Notes: generated by a model from the sequence alone, not told the origin. A stretch of 64,000 nt of DNA from Pandoraea sp. PE-S2T-3 (GCF_002179965.1 NZ_NGUQ01000001.1:1-64000), one strand, 5' to 3'; counted from the stretch's first letter, positions 1 through 9,998 are shown. Numbers and translations: made by a program.

Positions 1-400
1 ACGTGGTCGAGGCGAGCAGTTCGAACCATTCGGCGTTATCTGCCGGGGTGCCGTCGGGGCTGTAGCAGCCTTCCAATGAGGCGGCGGGCGGGAAGTTGCC
101 GGTGAAGTGGCTGGTGTCGAGATCGACGCCGAACAACACGCCCGGACGCGCCAGCTTGACGATGCACCAGTCGTAACCGTTGACGCGCTTGCGGCGCGTC
201 TCCCAACCGTCCATCCACTTGCCGTTGTCGTCGTACTTGCCGGGGATGAACACGGCAGGGTCGGGGTTGAGCATGCGCTCTTTGGCCGCGAAGAATTCGT
301 CGCTGGCCACCAGTGCCTGTGCACCCAGACGCGGGTCGGCCAGATTGACGTAACGGCGCACGAATTCCGGTGCGTTCGGGTCTTGCGGGGCGAGGGCCAT
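1..400 (-). CDS. alc: Allantoicase, N-terminal 133 residues (cut by window edge)
   Basis: Allantoicase hydrolyses allantoate to ureidoglycolate and urea in the cytoplasm. The reading frame from the ATG at 400 runs open to the window edge. It carries family segments that I recognise: a KERML stretch near residue 41, then [20 protein letters not shown], and [12 protein letters not shown] typical allantoicase has about 335-340 residues, so roughly 60% lies outside the window. An AGGAG Shine-Dalgarno sequence sits 8 bases before the ATG. It is the third gene of a puuE-uraD-alc series on this strand, which fits a complete route from 5-hydroxyisourate/allantoin to ureidoglycolate. Only the C-terminal completeness is unknown. 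Confidence 0.93.
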   Translation of the reverse strand, partial: MALAPQDPNAPEFVRRYVNLADPRLGAQALVASDEFFAAKERMLNPDPAVFIPGKYDDNGKWMDGWETRRKRVNGYDWCIVKLARPGVLFGVDLDTSHFTGNFPPAASLEGCYSPDGTPADNAEWFELLASTT

Positions 401-471
401 GCCAACTCCTTAATGCGCTTTAGTGTCTGAAACGGTGATGCGGATGGTGCTTAAACCTGCTGGCGGGTGAC

Positions 472-1005
472 TCAGTCGCTCACCAGATCCTGCAAGCGGA
501 AACCCGCGATGCGGAATATCTGACGCAGGCACTCTTCGATCTCGTCGGCACGGCTGTTTTCCAGTCGCGTCGCGAAGTTCTCGATGATGCTGCTGCGCGT
601 ATGTCCACGCACGGCGAGGATGTACGGGAAACCGAATTTGGCCTTGTAGGCGTCGTTCAACTGCGTCAGCTGCGCAAACTCTTCGGCGCTGCATTGGTCG
701 AGACCGGCACCGGCCTGCTCACGCGTGGATTCGGCCGTCAATTCGCCACGGACGGCCGCCTTCCCCGCCAATTCCGGGTGGGCACGGATGAGGTCGAGTT
801 GCGGGCCTTCGCCGGCATCGATGACGGCCTGACACATCGCATCGTGCAAGGCGGCAACGGTGGCGAACGGACGATCTTCCCAGGCGGCTTCGGCCACCCA
901 CGGGGAATGCTCGAAAATGCCGTCGAGTGCGGCGATGAATTCTGCGCGCGGCAGCGCCGACAACGCGGCAACGGTACGTTGGGTCATAGGCAACGGGGCG
1001 TTCAT
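472..1005 (-). CDS. uraD: 2-oxo-4-hydroxy-4-carboxy-5-ureidoimidazoline (OHCU) decarboxylase
   Basis: UraD decarboxylates OHCU stereospecifically to S-allantoin, the last step of urate oxidation. The 177-residue product has the normal family length. It shows the catalytic-histidine motif AHPELAG (His76), the upstream FEHSPWVAEAAW segment and the C-terminal FGFPYILAVRG segment typical of the family. The start at MNAPLP is supported by an AGGAG-like sequence just upstream. It lies between puuE (92 bp upstream) and alc (71 bp downstream), all co-oriented, so an allantoin-degradation operon is very likely. No hydroxyisourate hydrolase or urate oxidase is seen in the window. Confidence 0.95.
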   Translation of the reverse strand: MNAPLPMTQRTVAALSALPRAEFIAALDGIFEHSPWVAEAAWEDRPFATVAALHDAMCQAVIDAGEGPQLDLIRAHPELAGKAAVRGELTAESTREQAGAGLDQCSAEEFAQLTQLNDAYKAKFGFPYILAVRGHTRSSIIENFATRLENSRADEIEECLRQIFRIAGFRLQDLVSD

Positions 1006-1097
1006 TTACTGCTCTCCTGGAGAACAAGGGTGGCGCCCCGCCGCGCTCCCTCGCGCAGCCCGATGACGCCTGTCGGTTTCTAGATTAGGTGATGAAC

Positions 1098-2054
1098 TCA
1101 AGCGGCCACGAACGGGTGGCGCTCCTGCCAATGGCGTGCCACGTCGATACGTCGGCACACCCACACCCGGTCATGCTTCTCGATGTGATCGAGGAATCGC
1201 TGCAACGCCGCAAAGCGCCCCGGACGACCCAACAACCGGCAGTGCATGCCGATCGACAACATCTTCGGTGCTTCGTCACCCTCGGCGTACAAGACGTCGA
1301 ACGCGTCGCGCAGGTAATGGAAGAAGTGGTCGGCGGTGTTGAAACCCTGCGGCGCGGCAAAGCGCATGTCGTTGGTATCGAGGGTGTACGGCACGACCAG
1401 ATGCGGCTTCACTTCGCCACTGCTGGTTTCCACCTGCGTCCAGAACGGCAGGTCGTCGCCGTAGTTGTCGGAGTCGTAGACAAACCCGCCCTGCTCGACC
1501 ACGAGCCGGCGCGTGTTGGGACTGTCGCGCCCGGTGTACCAACCCAGCGGCGCGCTGCCGGTCATTTCCTTGAAGATGTCGATGGCGATGCGCATGTGCT
1601 CGCGCTCGGTCGCCTCGTCCATGTTCTGATAGTGAATCCAGCGCCAGCCGTGACACGCAATCTCATGCCCCAGCTCCTGAAACGCGGCGGTCACTTCCGG
1701 GTGACGCTGCATGGCCATGGCCACGCCGAAGACGGTCAGCGGCAATCCACGGCGCTCGAATTCACGCAGAATTCGCCACACCCCGGCACGTGAACCGTAT
1801 TCGTAAATGGACTCCATGCTCATATGACGGGCTTCGTACGCGGCCGCGCCAATGATCTCGGAGAGGAACTGCTCGGACGCACGGTCACCGTGCAGCACGC
1901 AGTTCTCGCCACCTTCTTCGTAGTTCAGAACGAACTGGACGGCGACGCGCGCACGGCCCGGCCAATCGGCAAACGGCACGTGGCGGCCATAGCCGATCAG
2001 GTCGCGGGGATAATCCTTGGAGCTTGCGGTGTTGCTGGCTGGGCTGCTGGCCAT
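1098..2054 (-). CDS. puuE: Allantoinase PuuE (polysaccharide-deacetylase fold)
   Basis: This cofactor-independent allantoinase of the PuuE family opens the hydantoin ring of allantoin to give allantoate. The protein begins MASSPASN and has 318 residues from this start, close to the usual length. Diagnostic segments are DYPRDLIGYGRHVPFADWPG, the FVLNYEEGGENC stretch and the NodB-like HGWRWIHYQ region. A longer open frame reaches 2123. I chose the ATG at 2054 because an AAGGA sequence lies about 10 bases upstream and because family members begin near the DYPRDL motif. It is first in the puuE-uraD-alc series, so the operon promoter should lie in 2055-2300. Confidence 0.94.
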   Translation of the reverse strand: MASSPASNTASSKDYPRDLIGYGRHVPFADWPGRARVAVQFVLNYEEGGENCVLHGDRASEQFLSEIIGAAAYEARHMSMESIYEYGSRAGVWRILREFERRGLPLTVFGVAMAMQRHPEVTAAFQELGHEIACHGWRWIHYQNMDEATEREHMRIAIDIFKEMTGSAPLGWYTGRDSPNTRRLVVEQGGFVYDSDNYGDDLPFWTQVETSSGEVKPHLVVPYTLDTNDMRFAAPQGFNTADHFFHYLRDAFDVLYAEGDEAPKMLSIGMHCRLLGRPGRFAALQRFLDHIEKHDRVWVCRRIDVARHWQERHPFVAA

Positions 2055-2305
2055 GATGTCTTGGCATCCTTGTGACGGCGAAACGATCGAAGCAGTGTAG
2101 CCAAATCCACTCCGGCAAAACATAGCCGTACACAGATATTCAAGCTGTGCCGTGACATATAGTCGCCCTTCACCGCACCCGCTCGGCGATGCTCAGGCCG
2201 CCCCATCCGGCGCACTGGCGGCCCTGAACGCCCTGCCCGTTCTCCGGCGAACTGACAGCGATTTCCCCTGCAAATCCCCCAAAGCGCCCCGGATCTGCAC
2301 GAAAC
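2055..2305. other. Intergenic region upstream of puuE
   Basis: With the ldcA terminator next to it, this makes a gene-free stretch of about 326 bp between puuE and ldcA. It should contain the promoter of the puuE-uraD-alc genes. I could not assign a convincing -35/-10 pair by eye; a TACACT hexamer at about 2094-2099 (minus strand) is a possible -10. No RNA gene or supported small ORF is seen. Confidence 0.4.
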
Positions 2306-2350
2306 CCAAAAAACAACGCCGGGCGCGAAATTCGGCCCGGCGTGGTTGTT
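2306..2350 (-). terminator. Rho-independent terminator after ldcA
   Basis: Read on the minus strand, CGCCGGGC pairs with GCCCGGCG, with extra AACAAC/GTTGTT pairing. A run of T residues interrupted only by GGG follows. It sits about 30 bp beyond the ldcA stop codon. Confidence 0.8.
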
Positions 2351-2380
2351 CAAACGATGCGGCGGCGGTGATTTACGGCG

Positions 2381-3313
2381 TCAGACCGCCTTATAGGGAT
2401 ATCCCGTAAGCGTGAGCGTGACGCGCTCACCCGACGTCTGCAACCTCGCCTGACCGCCCACGGGCAAGGTCAGCTTGTCGGGGCAATGGCCGAACGGCAA
2501 ACCCGTGACGATAGGAATACCGACGACTTTGCGCATGCTGGCAATCATGGTGCCCATGTCGTAGCCGTTGTCGTACTCGCTCAGCCGGTATTCGGAGAAG
2601 TCGCCCAGCACGAGCGCACGCTGCCGCCCGAGAATGCCGGTCTGATGCAACTGATACAACATGCGCTCAACCCGGTAAGGCGGTTCGTTCACATCTTCGA
2701 CAAACAACACGCCACCGTCGATCTGCGGCAGATAAGGCGTCCCAATCAGGCTGCACACCATCGCTAGATTACCGCCCCACAAGGTGCCCGCAACGTCGAT
2801 GTCTTTGCTGCCCCCGTCACCGGTCCATTCGGCCACGTGCTCGGGCGCGCTCAGAATCGACTGGAAATGCGAAAGCGTGAAGTCGCTCAGGGTCTCGGCC
2901 CCGAAGTCGGCGGTCAGCATCGGCCCGGAGAAGGTCGTCAGGTGCGAACGCGCCAGCAAGGCGAGTTGCAGCGCGGTGAAGTCGCTATGACCGACGATCG
3001 CCGCCGGCGTGCCGGACAGGCGTCGATGCAGTCCCTCGTAATCGAGTTGGTCGAGCAGATGCACCGCGCCGTATCCGCCGCGCACGGCCAGAATGACGTC
3101 GGGCACCGGATGGTCGCGCCCGGCGAGACGGTTGATCTCGGCAATGCGCTCGGCGTCGGTGCCGGCAAAACGCAGGTATTGGCGCTCGAGGGCTTCGCGG
3201 TTGTTCACGGCATAACCAAGGCGCTCGAGCGTCTCGATGCCGCGCGCGGCGACTTCAAGACTGGCCGGATAGCCGGAAGGCGCAATCAGTTCAAGCAGCT
3301 TCGTCTGGGTCAA
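2381..3313 (-). CDS. ldcA: Muramoyltetrapeptide (LD-) carboxypeptidase, peptidase family S66
   Basis: LdcA removes the terminal D-alanine from murein tetrapeptides in the cytoplasm during peptidoglycan recycling. The 310-residue protein has the S66 architecture. The N-terminal APSGY segment is followed by RGGYGA and the nucleophile motif GHSDFT (Ser110). The C-terminal half carries Glu210 in EDVNEPPYRVERML and His276 in GLPFGHCPDK, completing the Ser-Glu-His triad. Length matches the E. coli and Pseudomonas enzymes. It lies 35 bp downstream of tadA on the same strand, so the two are probably co-transcribed. A strong hairpin terminator follows. Confidence 0.93.
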   Translation of the reverse strand: MTQTKLLELIAPSGYPASLEVAARGIETLERLGYAVNNREALERQYLRFAGTDAERIAEINRLAGRDHPVPDVILAVRGGYGAVHLLDQLDYEGLHRRLSGTPAAIVGHSDFTALQLALLARSHLTTFSGPMLTADFGAETLSDFTLSHFQSILSAPEHVAEWTGDGGSKDIDVAGTLWGGNLAMVCSLIGTPYLPQIDGGVLFVEDVNEPPYRVERMLYQLHQTGILGRQRALVLGDFSEYRLSEYDNGYDMGTMIASMRKVVGIPIVTGLPFGHCPDKLTLPVGGQARLQTSGERVTLTLTGYPYKAV

Positions 3314-3348
3314 TTGGGTTGTCCCGGGTAGGCGTTGGGGGAGTTGTT

Positions 3349-4059
<711 letters not shown>

Positions 4060-5370
4060 TCAGGCCATCGCCGCCGTGGCCGCGCCGCGTTTTCGATACA
4101 GCACGAGGGTGGCGATCAGGCCGCACACGGCCGCGAAGGTCATCCACCAGCCGGGCGCAGCCTTGTTGCCGGTCAGCCCGATGAGCCCGGTCGCGACCGC
4201 AGGCGTGAAGCCGCCGAACAACGCCGTCGCCAGACTGTAGGCCAACGAGAAACCGGCCGTGCGCACGTCCACGGGCATGATCTCGGTCAGGGCGACCACC
4301 ATGGCCCCGTTGTAGCTGGCGTACAGGAACGAGAGCCACAGTTCGACGACGAGCATCTTGCTGAAGGTCGGCTGCACGACCAGCCACGCCATCGCCGGAT
4401 ACGCGGTGAGAATGGTCAGCACGGTGAACACGATCAACAACGGCCGCCGCCCGATCCGGTCGGACAACGCCCCCATGATCGGCAGCCAGATGAAGTTGGA
4501 CACGCCCACGCAGAAGGTGACGACCAACGCATCGGTGGTCGACAGTTTCAGCACGGATTTGCCGAAGGTCGGCGTGTAGACGGTGATGAGGTAGAACGAC
4601 ACGGTGGTCATGGCCACGAGCATGGTGCCCGCCACCACGAGGCCCCAGTTTTCCAGCATGGAGCGGAAGATTTCGCGAGTGCTCGGACGATGCTTGCGTG
4701 CGAGAAACGCTTCGGTTTCCTGCAACGAACGCCGGATGTAGAAGAGCACCGGCACGATCATGCAACCGATGAAGAACGGAACGCGCCAGCCCCAGTCGGC
4801 CACCTGCCCCGGCGTCAGCCACTTGTTGAGCAAGTACCCCAGCAACGCAGCCACGATGATCGCGACCTGCTGACTCGCCGACTGCCAGCTCACATAAAAG
4901 CCCTTGTGCCCCGGCGTCGCCATCTCGGACAAATAAACGGACACGCCACCCAGTTCGACGCCTGCCGAAAAGCCCTGCAACAACCGGCCAATCAGCACGA
5001 GCAGCGGCGCGGCGTAGCCAATGGTGGCGAAGCCCGGCACGAAGGCGATGAGGATGGTCCCCATGGCCATCACGGACAAGGTGACGATCAGCCCGCGCCG
5101 CCGCCCGATCCGGTCGACGTACGCGCCCAAGATGATGGCGCCCAACGGCCGCATCAGGAACCCTGCGCCAAACGTCATGAAGGTGAGCATCAGCGACGCA
5201 AATTCGTCACCCGACGGGAAGAACGTCGCGGAGATGTAGGTGGCGTAAAAGCCGAACAGGAAGAAGTCGAACATCTCCATGAAATTGCCACTGGTGACGC
5301 GAATCACCGTGGCAAATTTCGAGGAAGGCTTTTGGGACACGGAAGCGGAATCAGCAGGACTGGCAGCCAT
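4060..5370 (-). CDS. MFS metabolite:H+ symporter (MHS family), citrate-type
   Basis: This 436-residue, 12-helix inner-membrane transporter belongs to the MHS branch of the major facilitator superfamily. The N-terminal [18 protein letters not shown] segment, the loop motif DRIGRRRG between helices 2 and 3, its repeat DRIGRRP in the second half, and [15 protein letters not shown] are typical of citrate/tricarballylate proton symporters (CitA/TcuC). I infer a tricarboxylate or related carboxylate as substrate; the sequence alone does not fix it. It stands alone between tadA and an aldo/keto reductase, with about 105-120 bp on each side. Confidence 0.88.
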   Translation of the reverse strand: MAASPADSASVSQKPSSKFATVIRVTSGNFMEMFDFFLFGFYATYISATFFPSGDEFASLMLTFMTFGAGFLMRPLGAIILGAYVDRIGRRRGLIVTLSVMAMGTILIAFVPGFATIGYAAPLLVLIGRLLQGFSAGVELGGVSVYLSEMATPGHKGFYVSWQSASQQVAIIVAALLGYLLNKWLTPGQVADWGWRVPFFIGCMIVPVLFYIRRSLQETEAFLARKHRPSTREIFRSMLENWGLVVAGTMLVAMTTVSFYLITVYTPTFGKSVLKLSTTDALVVTFCVGVSNFIWLPIMGALSDRIGRRPLLIVFTVLTILTAYPAMAWLVVQPTFSKMLVVELWLSFLYASYNGAMVVALTEIMPVDVRTAGFSLAYSLATALFGGFTPAVATGLIGLTGNKAAPGWWMTFAAVCGLIATLVLYRKRGAATAAMA

Positions 5371-5489
5371 GATGCGTGCACCTCACCGGGGACGATGTCA
5401 CTCAAGATAGCACTTGGCGCGACACTTGACATCATGGCTTTCACTTCTGCCGGCGCGACCGTATTACAGGTCGTTGGCCGCCGTCTTGC

Positions 5490-6302
5490 TTAGTCCCAAG
5501 CCGGGGCCAGCGAGGCCGGGTTGGCCTGACGGTCGTTGCGGTCGAGCGTCGCGATTTGCTGCATGTCGTCGTCGCTCAGACGCAGGTCACAGGCCTTCAT
5601 ATTACTGGCCAGATTCTCGCGCTTGGTCGACGACGGAATGACGGCGTAACCCTGCTGCATCGCCCACGCCAACGCCACCTGCGCGGTCGTCGCGCCGTGC
5701 GCCTGCGCAATCTTCACCAGCACCGGGTCGTTGAGCACCTTGCCGTACGCCAGCGTCATGTACGACGTCACCGGCACACCTTGCGCGCGGGCGAATTCGG
5801 CCAGCTTGCGGTTTTGCAGATACGGGCTCAGCTCAATCTGGTTGGTCGCCAGTTGGTCCGGCCCGGCAATGGCAATCGCCTGTTGCAACAACGCGATGGT
5901 GAAGTTGGACACGCCGATCGCCCGGGTCAGCCCCTGCGCGCGGGCTTCCAGCAACGCGCCGAGATACTCGTCCATGGACACGGCGTTGGCGGGCGACGGC
6001 CAGTGAATCAACGTCAGATCCACCCGATCGGTGCCCAGCTTCGACAGGCTGTCCTTGAGGCTCGGAATTAGCTTGTCGCGGGAAAAGTTGTCGACCCAGA
6101 TTTTGGTGGTGAGGTACAGATCGTCACGCTTGACGCTGGAGGCCGCCAGCGCACGGCCGATATCGGCTTCGTTCTCGTAAATCTGCGCGGTGTCGATGGT
6201 GCGATAGCCCAGATCGAGCGCGTTGGTCACGGTGTCGAATACGGTTTGGCCCTTGAGGCGGAAAGTCCCCAGACCGAATGCGGGAAGCGTCATGAATGCC
6301 AT
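5490..6302 (-). CDS. dkgB: Aldo/keto reductase, 2,5-diketo-D-gluconate reductase B type
   Basis: This is a cytoplasmic NADPH-dependent carbonyl reductase of 270 residues (E. coli DkgB has 267). The catalytic tetrad is complete: Asp37 and Tyr42 in [11 protein letters not shown], Lys67 in TTKIW and His100 in LIHWP. The NADP-binding [10 protein letters not shown] segment lies near the C-terminus. DkgB enzymes act on methylglyoxal and diketogluconate; the physiological substrate here is not shown by sequence. The co-oriented GntR gene 172 bp upstream may control it. Confidence 0.88.
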   Translation of the reverse strand: MAFMTLPAFGLGTFRLKGQTVFDTVTNALDLGYRTIDTAQIYENEADIGRALAASSVKRDDLYLTTKIWVDNFSRDKLIPSLKDSLSKLGTDRVDLTLIHWPSPANAVSMDEYLGALLEARAQGLTRAIGVSNFTIALLQQAIAIAGPDQLATNQIELSPYLQNRKLAEFARAQGVPVTSYMTLAYGKVLNDPVLVKIAQAHGATTAQVALAWAMQQGYAVIPSSTKRENLASNMKACDLRLSDDDMQQIATLDRNDRQANPASLAPAWD

Positions 6303-6474
6303 CTCCTGTCAAAACGTCGCGCCGAAAAAATCAACAACGGTTGAATGGCGCGACAAAGAACGACAGTGTGGCCCAATCGCCCGATCCCCAAAAGTCCCCG
6401 CAGTCGCACAAGATTCGTGACGTAGATTCACAAATCTGTGCAACTCAGGCTGTGGCGTTCGGGAATCGAAAGAC

Positions 6475-7146
6475 TCAGACGGCGGCGTAATTGAGGAAAC
6501 CGCCGTCCTCGCGCGCCATCGCCTTGATTTCATTGCGTGTGGCGAGGATGTGCGCTTCGAGCAGCGACACGACGGCACTCACGTCGCGACGACGGCATGC
6601 CGCCAGGATTTCGTAGTGATCTTGCTGCGGCTTCTCTTTGCCGGTGGCCTGCGACATCGCGAGATGCGAGTGACGCTCGGTGTTGAGACAGTACTCTTCG
6701 ATGAGCATGCGCAACCGCCGGTTGTTGGCCGGCGCACAGAGCGCCAGATGGAATCGCCGGTTGAATTCGGCCCACTCCGACACGACTTCCGACGCGGCGT
6801 ACTCGGTGAGAATCTGCTCCATCACCTGAAAGTCGCGCTCGGCCATGTTCGGCACAGCCAGCTTGGCGGCATGGCATTCCAGCGCCACGCGAATGTCGAG
6901 CAACTCGCACAATTGCTCGAGATTCATGCTCGCCACGGTCGCGCCACGGTTGAGATGGTGCGTGACCAGCCCCTCCGCTTCCAGTTGGCGCAACGCTTCG
7001 CGCACGGGCACGCGGCTCGCGTGGAATCGCTCAGCCAAGGCCTCTTGGCGCAATTGATAACCACCCGGGAGCACGCCACTCAAGATCTCGTCTCGTAGCG
7101 TGTCGCGAATAGCCTGATGAAGTGCTTGGGGTCCGGGGGGGCGCAT
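6475..7146 (-). CDS. GntR-family transcriptional regulator with FCD ligand domain
   Basis: The protein has an N-terminal winged helix-turn-helix (about residues 8-72: LRDEILSGVLPGGYQL, ALAERFHASRVPVREALRQL, EGLV). An all-alpha FCD effector domain follows, with metal/ligand histidines in NRRFHLAL and near HAKLAV-type positions. This is the FadR/VanR subclass. It probably senses a small carboxylate. The start is uncertain: an in-frame ATG at 7164 has an AGGA only one base away, so I prefer the ATG at 7146 (223 residues). The region upstream holds two GGATCC-centred palindromes that could be its own operator. The gene precedes the dkgB-like reductase. Confidence 0.88.
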   Translation of the reverse strand: MRPPGPQALHQAIRDTLRDEILSGVLPGGYQLRQEALAERFHASRVPVREALRQLEAEGLVTHHLNRGATVASMNLEQLCELLDIRVALECHAAKLAVPNMAERDFQVMEQILTEYAASEVVSEWAEFNRRFHLALCAPANNRRLRMLIEEYCLNTERHSHLAMSQATGKEKPQQDHYEILAACRRRDVSAVVSLLEAHILATRNEIKAMAREDGGFLNYAAV

Positions 7147-7183
7147 GGCGCGATTAGAGCACATTTCCTACAGTTTTTGCGAT

Positions 7184-7216
7184 TATGGATCCAATTCCAA
7201 TTTATTGGATCCAATA
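7184..7216. promoter_or_regulatory. Paired GGATCC-centred palindromes upstream of the GntR gene (candidate operator)
   Basis: A perfect 14-bp palindrome, TATTGGATCCAATA, lies at 7203-7216. A near copy, ATGGATCCAAT, lies at 7185-7195, one-and-a-half to two helical turns away. They sit 40-70 bp upstream of the GntR start in an AT-rich island between two GC-rich genes. FCD-type GntR proteins usually bind short palindromes near their own promoter. Assignment is inference. Confidence 0.45.
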
Positions 7217-7290
7217 TACGAAATAATATTTTTATCGATATATGTCACACATCGACGCTTGCGAATCGATGCGTGGCTTGGCGACAGGCG

Positions 7291-8178
7291 TTACTTCCCA
7301 GCGCGCGCTTCAGCGAGGGCGATCGTCAGGTGGGCCACCTTCTTCTTGAGTGCATCGCGCTCGGTGGTCATGGCCTTGAGCTCGTTCCCCAGACGCGTCA
7401 GCTCGTCCGGATACTGCGACGGATCGATGCTGGTGTCCCACGGCGGCGTGCCGTCGTCTTCCATCTCGTTCTCGTCTTCGCCCTTCTTCTTGCGCGGCTT
7501 GACCGGGCGCGCTTCGCGCACCTGACGGGCCAACTCGCGCAACTCCTGCTTGCCCGCCACCACGGCCGCGACCTGCGCCGCTTGGGGCAGCGTCGAGACA
7601 GCCGCCGCGGCATTGATCGACACTTCGCCGCGCTTCACGGCATCGACCAGTTCCGGTGCCGCTGCGTTATGGATCTGTTCGATCTGTCCGAGCGTATTGC
7701 TCGACAGTTTGGCCGCGCGTGCCAGAGCGGCACGCGTGAGCGCCATGGTGTGCGCCGGAATCCCCGAAGCGGCAGCAGGAGCGGCGCCGTCCTGCGCTTC
7801 GCCAGACGCCGAAGGCGCGGCCGGGGCCTCGTCCGCCGTCGCCAGCACGGCCGTGCGGGCTTCGATGATCGTCTTCTTGCGCAGGGCCAGCACGCCGCGC
7901 TGGTAGTCGGACACGCTGCGGCGGCCCAGATGGTTGTCGATCATCCACAGACGCACGTCGTCCATCGACTGGAACGACGGGTTCTGCGTCGTGCGGAATT
8001 CGATGTCGTGCTTGCAGCAGATTTCGTAGCGGTTGTGGCCGTCGACCAGCACGTCGCCCCACAGGACGAGCGCATCGCGGCACCCTTCGGCAAGCAGGCT
8101 CTGTTCGAGCGCCGCGTATTCGTCTGCCGTGAGCGGATCGATGTACGCCTTGAGTTCTTGGTTGATCTGGACTGTCAT
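7291..8178 (-). CDS. ParB N-terminal-domain-like protein (chromosomal, partner-less)
   Basis: The 295-residue protein begins with a ParB/RepB-like domain: a VDGHNRYEIC box near residue 45-54 and DDVRLWMIDNHLGRRSVSDYQRG near 73-95. A linker rich in Ala, Pro and Ser follows, then a helical segment (AALARAAKLSSNTLGQIEQI), a charged stretch (RKKKGEDENEMEDD) and a C-terminal predicted coiled coil (ELKAMTTERDALKKKVAHL). Homologues in Burkholderia genomes are usually labelled plasmid partition-related. No ParA ATPase lies next to it and no parS-like 16-mer was noticed, so a role in segregation is doubtful; a regulatory DNA-binding role is equally possible. Confidence 0.75.
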   Translation of the reverse strand: MTVQINQELKAYIDPLTADEYAALEQSLLAEGCRDALVLWGDVLVDGHNRYEICCKHDIEFRTTQNPSFQSMDDVRLWMIDNHLGRRSVSDYQRGVLALRKKTIIEARTAVLATADEAPAAPSASGEAQDGAAPAAASGIPAHTMALTRAALARAAKLSSNTLGQIEQIHNAAAPELVDAVKRGEVSINAAAAVSTLPQAAQVAAVVAGKQELRELARQVREARPVKPRKKKGEDENEMEDDGTPPWDTSIDPSQYPDELTRLGNELKAMTTERDALKKKVAHLTIALAEARAGK

Positions 8179-8321
8179 GGATTTTTCGTTACGGTCGCGC
8201 CGCGCGGAACATCGCCCCGGCGGGATTCACGGGACGACGCGGCGACGTGAGAGGAGAACTTTGCAGGCGGGATTATCGCCGATCAGCGAGGATGGCGACG
8301 CAAGAGAATGCCGTGATGGCG

Positions 8322-8936
8322 TCAGGACAACACGCCGTGATCGGTCAGAAACGCCTGAATACGGGCCAGACGGGCGACCGGATCGTCGATGCCGAGCAGC
8401 GTTTCTTTTTCGTGCGCCGGCAGCGGCAGCAACTCCGCCCAGCGATCGGCCACCCAGCCGCATTCGTCCAGCCGGTAAGGCGGCGCGAGCGGCAATTTGG
8501 CCGCACGGGCCGGGTCGCGCTGCAAGCCGGAGATCAGCTTGCCGAGCGTATCGGCGCTGACTTGCAGAGTGTCGGGAATGGCCGTAGGCGCATCGTCGGG
8601 CAGCATCTCGGCCTCGCCCATCCACAGGCCGTATTTGGCCAGCTCGACGGACGAAAGGCGAAATTTCGTCGTTCCCCGGCAGACCAGTTCGAGCAGCGCA
8701 GGCATCGGCGCGCGCCAGTCATCGATGCGCGCCAGGGTGCCGATCATCGCAGGCTCTTCCTGCGAATCGGGCAGGCGCACTTCACTGCCTTGCCGCAGCA
8801 CGACGACACCGAACTCGGTCCCCTCGCTCAGGCAGCGCTTGATCATGTCGAGATAGCGCACCTCGAAGATGCGCAAATGCAGCACCCCTGCGGGAAACAG
8901 GGCGTTGCCGAGCGGGAAAAGGGGGATCTTTGCCAT
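8322..8936 (-). CDS. LON N-terminal (substrate-binding) domain protein
   Basis: This stand-alone LON-SB domain protein is about 204 residues and lacks the ATPase and protease parts of Lon. The start region IPLFPLGNALFPAGVLHLRIFEVRYLDMI is the family hallmark (only part quoted: FPLGNALFPAG). The C-terminal helical half ends in DDPVARLARIQAFL. Possible starts are ATGs at 8978, 8951 and 8936; none has a good ribosome site. I chose 8936 because family members start right before the IPLFPL motif and because it avoids overlap with the LysR gene. The biochemical role is unknown. Confidence 0.8.
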   Translation of the reverse strand: MAKIPLFPLGNALFPAGVLHLRIFEVRYLDMIKRCLSEGTEFGVVVLRQGSEVRLPDSQEEPAMIGTLARIDDWRAPMPALLELVCRGTTKFRLSSVELAKYGLWMGEAEMLPDDAPTAIPDTLQVSADTLGKLISGLQRDPARAAKLPLAPPYRLDECGWVADRWAELLPLPAHEKETLLGIDDPVARLARIQAFLTDHGVLS

Positions 8937-8955
8937 GCCGTATGATGACATGAAG

Positions 8956-9894
8956 TCAAACTTGGCACCGGTCGACATTCGGCCAGCGTGCGGTCTCCTG
9001 CGCGAAGCGTTCGATCAGAAAATCGAGCAGCGCGCGCACCCTCGGCACCATGTAGCGCGTGCGATGCCGCACAGCGTACACGCCCGGTTCCTTCGCAATG
9101 TAATCCGTCAGCAGAATCTTCAACCGCCCTGCCCGTACGTCGTCCGCCGCGTCCCATAACGTCTTGCGCACGATGCCCCGACCGTCCAGCGCCCAGCGCC
9201 GCGCCAGCGTGCCGTCGTTCGTCTCCCATGCCTGTGCCATCGGCACCGTGAACTGCCACGTGGCCTCGTGCTTGCGGAAGTGAAATTCGTTCAGCGGACC
9301 GGACGACGTCACCAGCACGATGAATTGATGCGCGGCCAGCGCCTCGGGCGTCTGTGGCTCGCCATGCCGGGCCAGATACTCGGGCGACGCGCAGAGCACG
9401 CGGCACATCGGCGCGAGACGACGGGCCACCAGCGCACCGTCATCGGGTTCGCTGAAACGGATGGCGAGATCGACGTCGTCCTGCACGAGATGCGAGATCG
9501 AATCGGTCAGCGTCATCGACAAACGCACATCGGGATAGCGCGCCGTGAATTCGTCCAGCCATGGCGTGAGGGTGTGCAGCCCGAAGTCCGTCGACGCCGA
9601 GAGCCGGATCTTGCCGCGAATGGCGGCGCAACCCGCTTGCAGCGCCGCCTCGCCGTCGTCGATGGCCTGCAACGCCACCAGACAATGTTCGAGATACACA
9701 CGCCCCTCGTCCGTGAGGCGCAACTGACGCGTCGTGCGCACGAACAGCCGCGTCTGCAACGACGCTTCGAGCTTCATCAGCCGCGCGCTCGCCGCCGCCG
9801 GAGAGAGCCCCAGCTTGCGACCGGCCGCCGACAGACTCCCGAGCGTCGCCGCTGTCGTGAACAGGCGCATATCGCCCAGCTTGTCAGTGGCCAT
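8956..9894 (-). CDS. LysR-family transcriptional regulator
   Basis: The 312-residue protein has an N-terminal winged helix-turn-helix (residues 1-65; GSLSAAGRKLGLSPAAASARLMKLE) and a LysR substrate-binding domain (about 90-300). Sequence character is that of the AaeR/DmlR-like CrgA group. It is divergent from an MFS transporter gene at 10060; the 165-bp spacer contains an inverted repeat. By LysR convention it probably regulates that transporter. The effector cannot be read from sequence. Confidence 0.9.
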   Translation of the reverse strand: MATDKLGDMRLFTTAATLGSLSAAGRKLGLSPAAASARLMKLEASLQTRLFVRTTRQLRLTDEGRVYLEHCLVALQAIDDGEAALQAGCAAIRGKIRLSASTDFGLHTLTPWLDEFTARYPDVRLSMTLTDSISHLVQDDVDLAIRFSEPDDGALVARRLAPMCRVLCASPEYLARHGEPQTPEALAAHQFIVLVTSSGPLNEFHFRKHEATWQFTVPMAQAWETNDGTLARRWALDGRGIVRKTLWDAADDVRAGRLKILLTDYIAKEPGVYAVRHRTRYMVPRVRALLDFLIERFAQETARWPNVDRCQV

Positions 9895-9960
9895 CTGCCC
9901 GCATCCCCTGCGTTCGATTGACGCGATCTAGTTGATCTAATCGATCCATTTGCCTGTCAG

Positions 9961-9998
9961 ATTTGAAAGTCATTCAATTATTCGACGAATTATCAAAT
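9961..9998. promoter_or_regulatory. Candidate LysR operator between the LysR and MFS genes
   Basis: An 11-bp palindrome ATTCGACGAAT lies at 9980-9990, inside an outer inverted pair ATTTGA (9961-9966) / TCAAAT (9993-9998). This AT-rich stretch sits in the middle of the divergent spacer, where LysR proteins normally bind. No experimental support. Confidence 0.4.
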
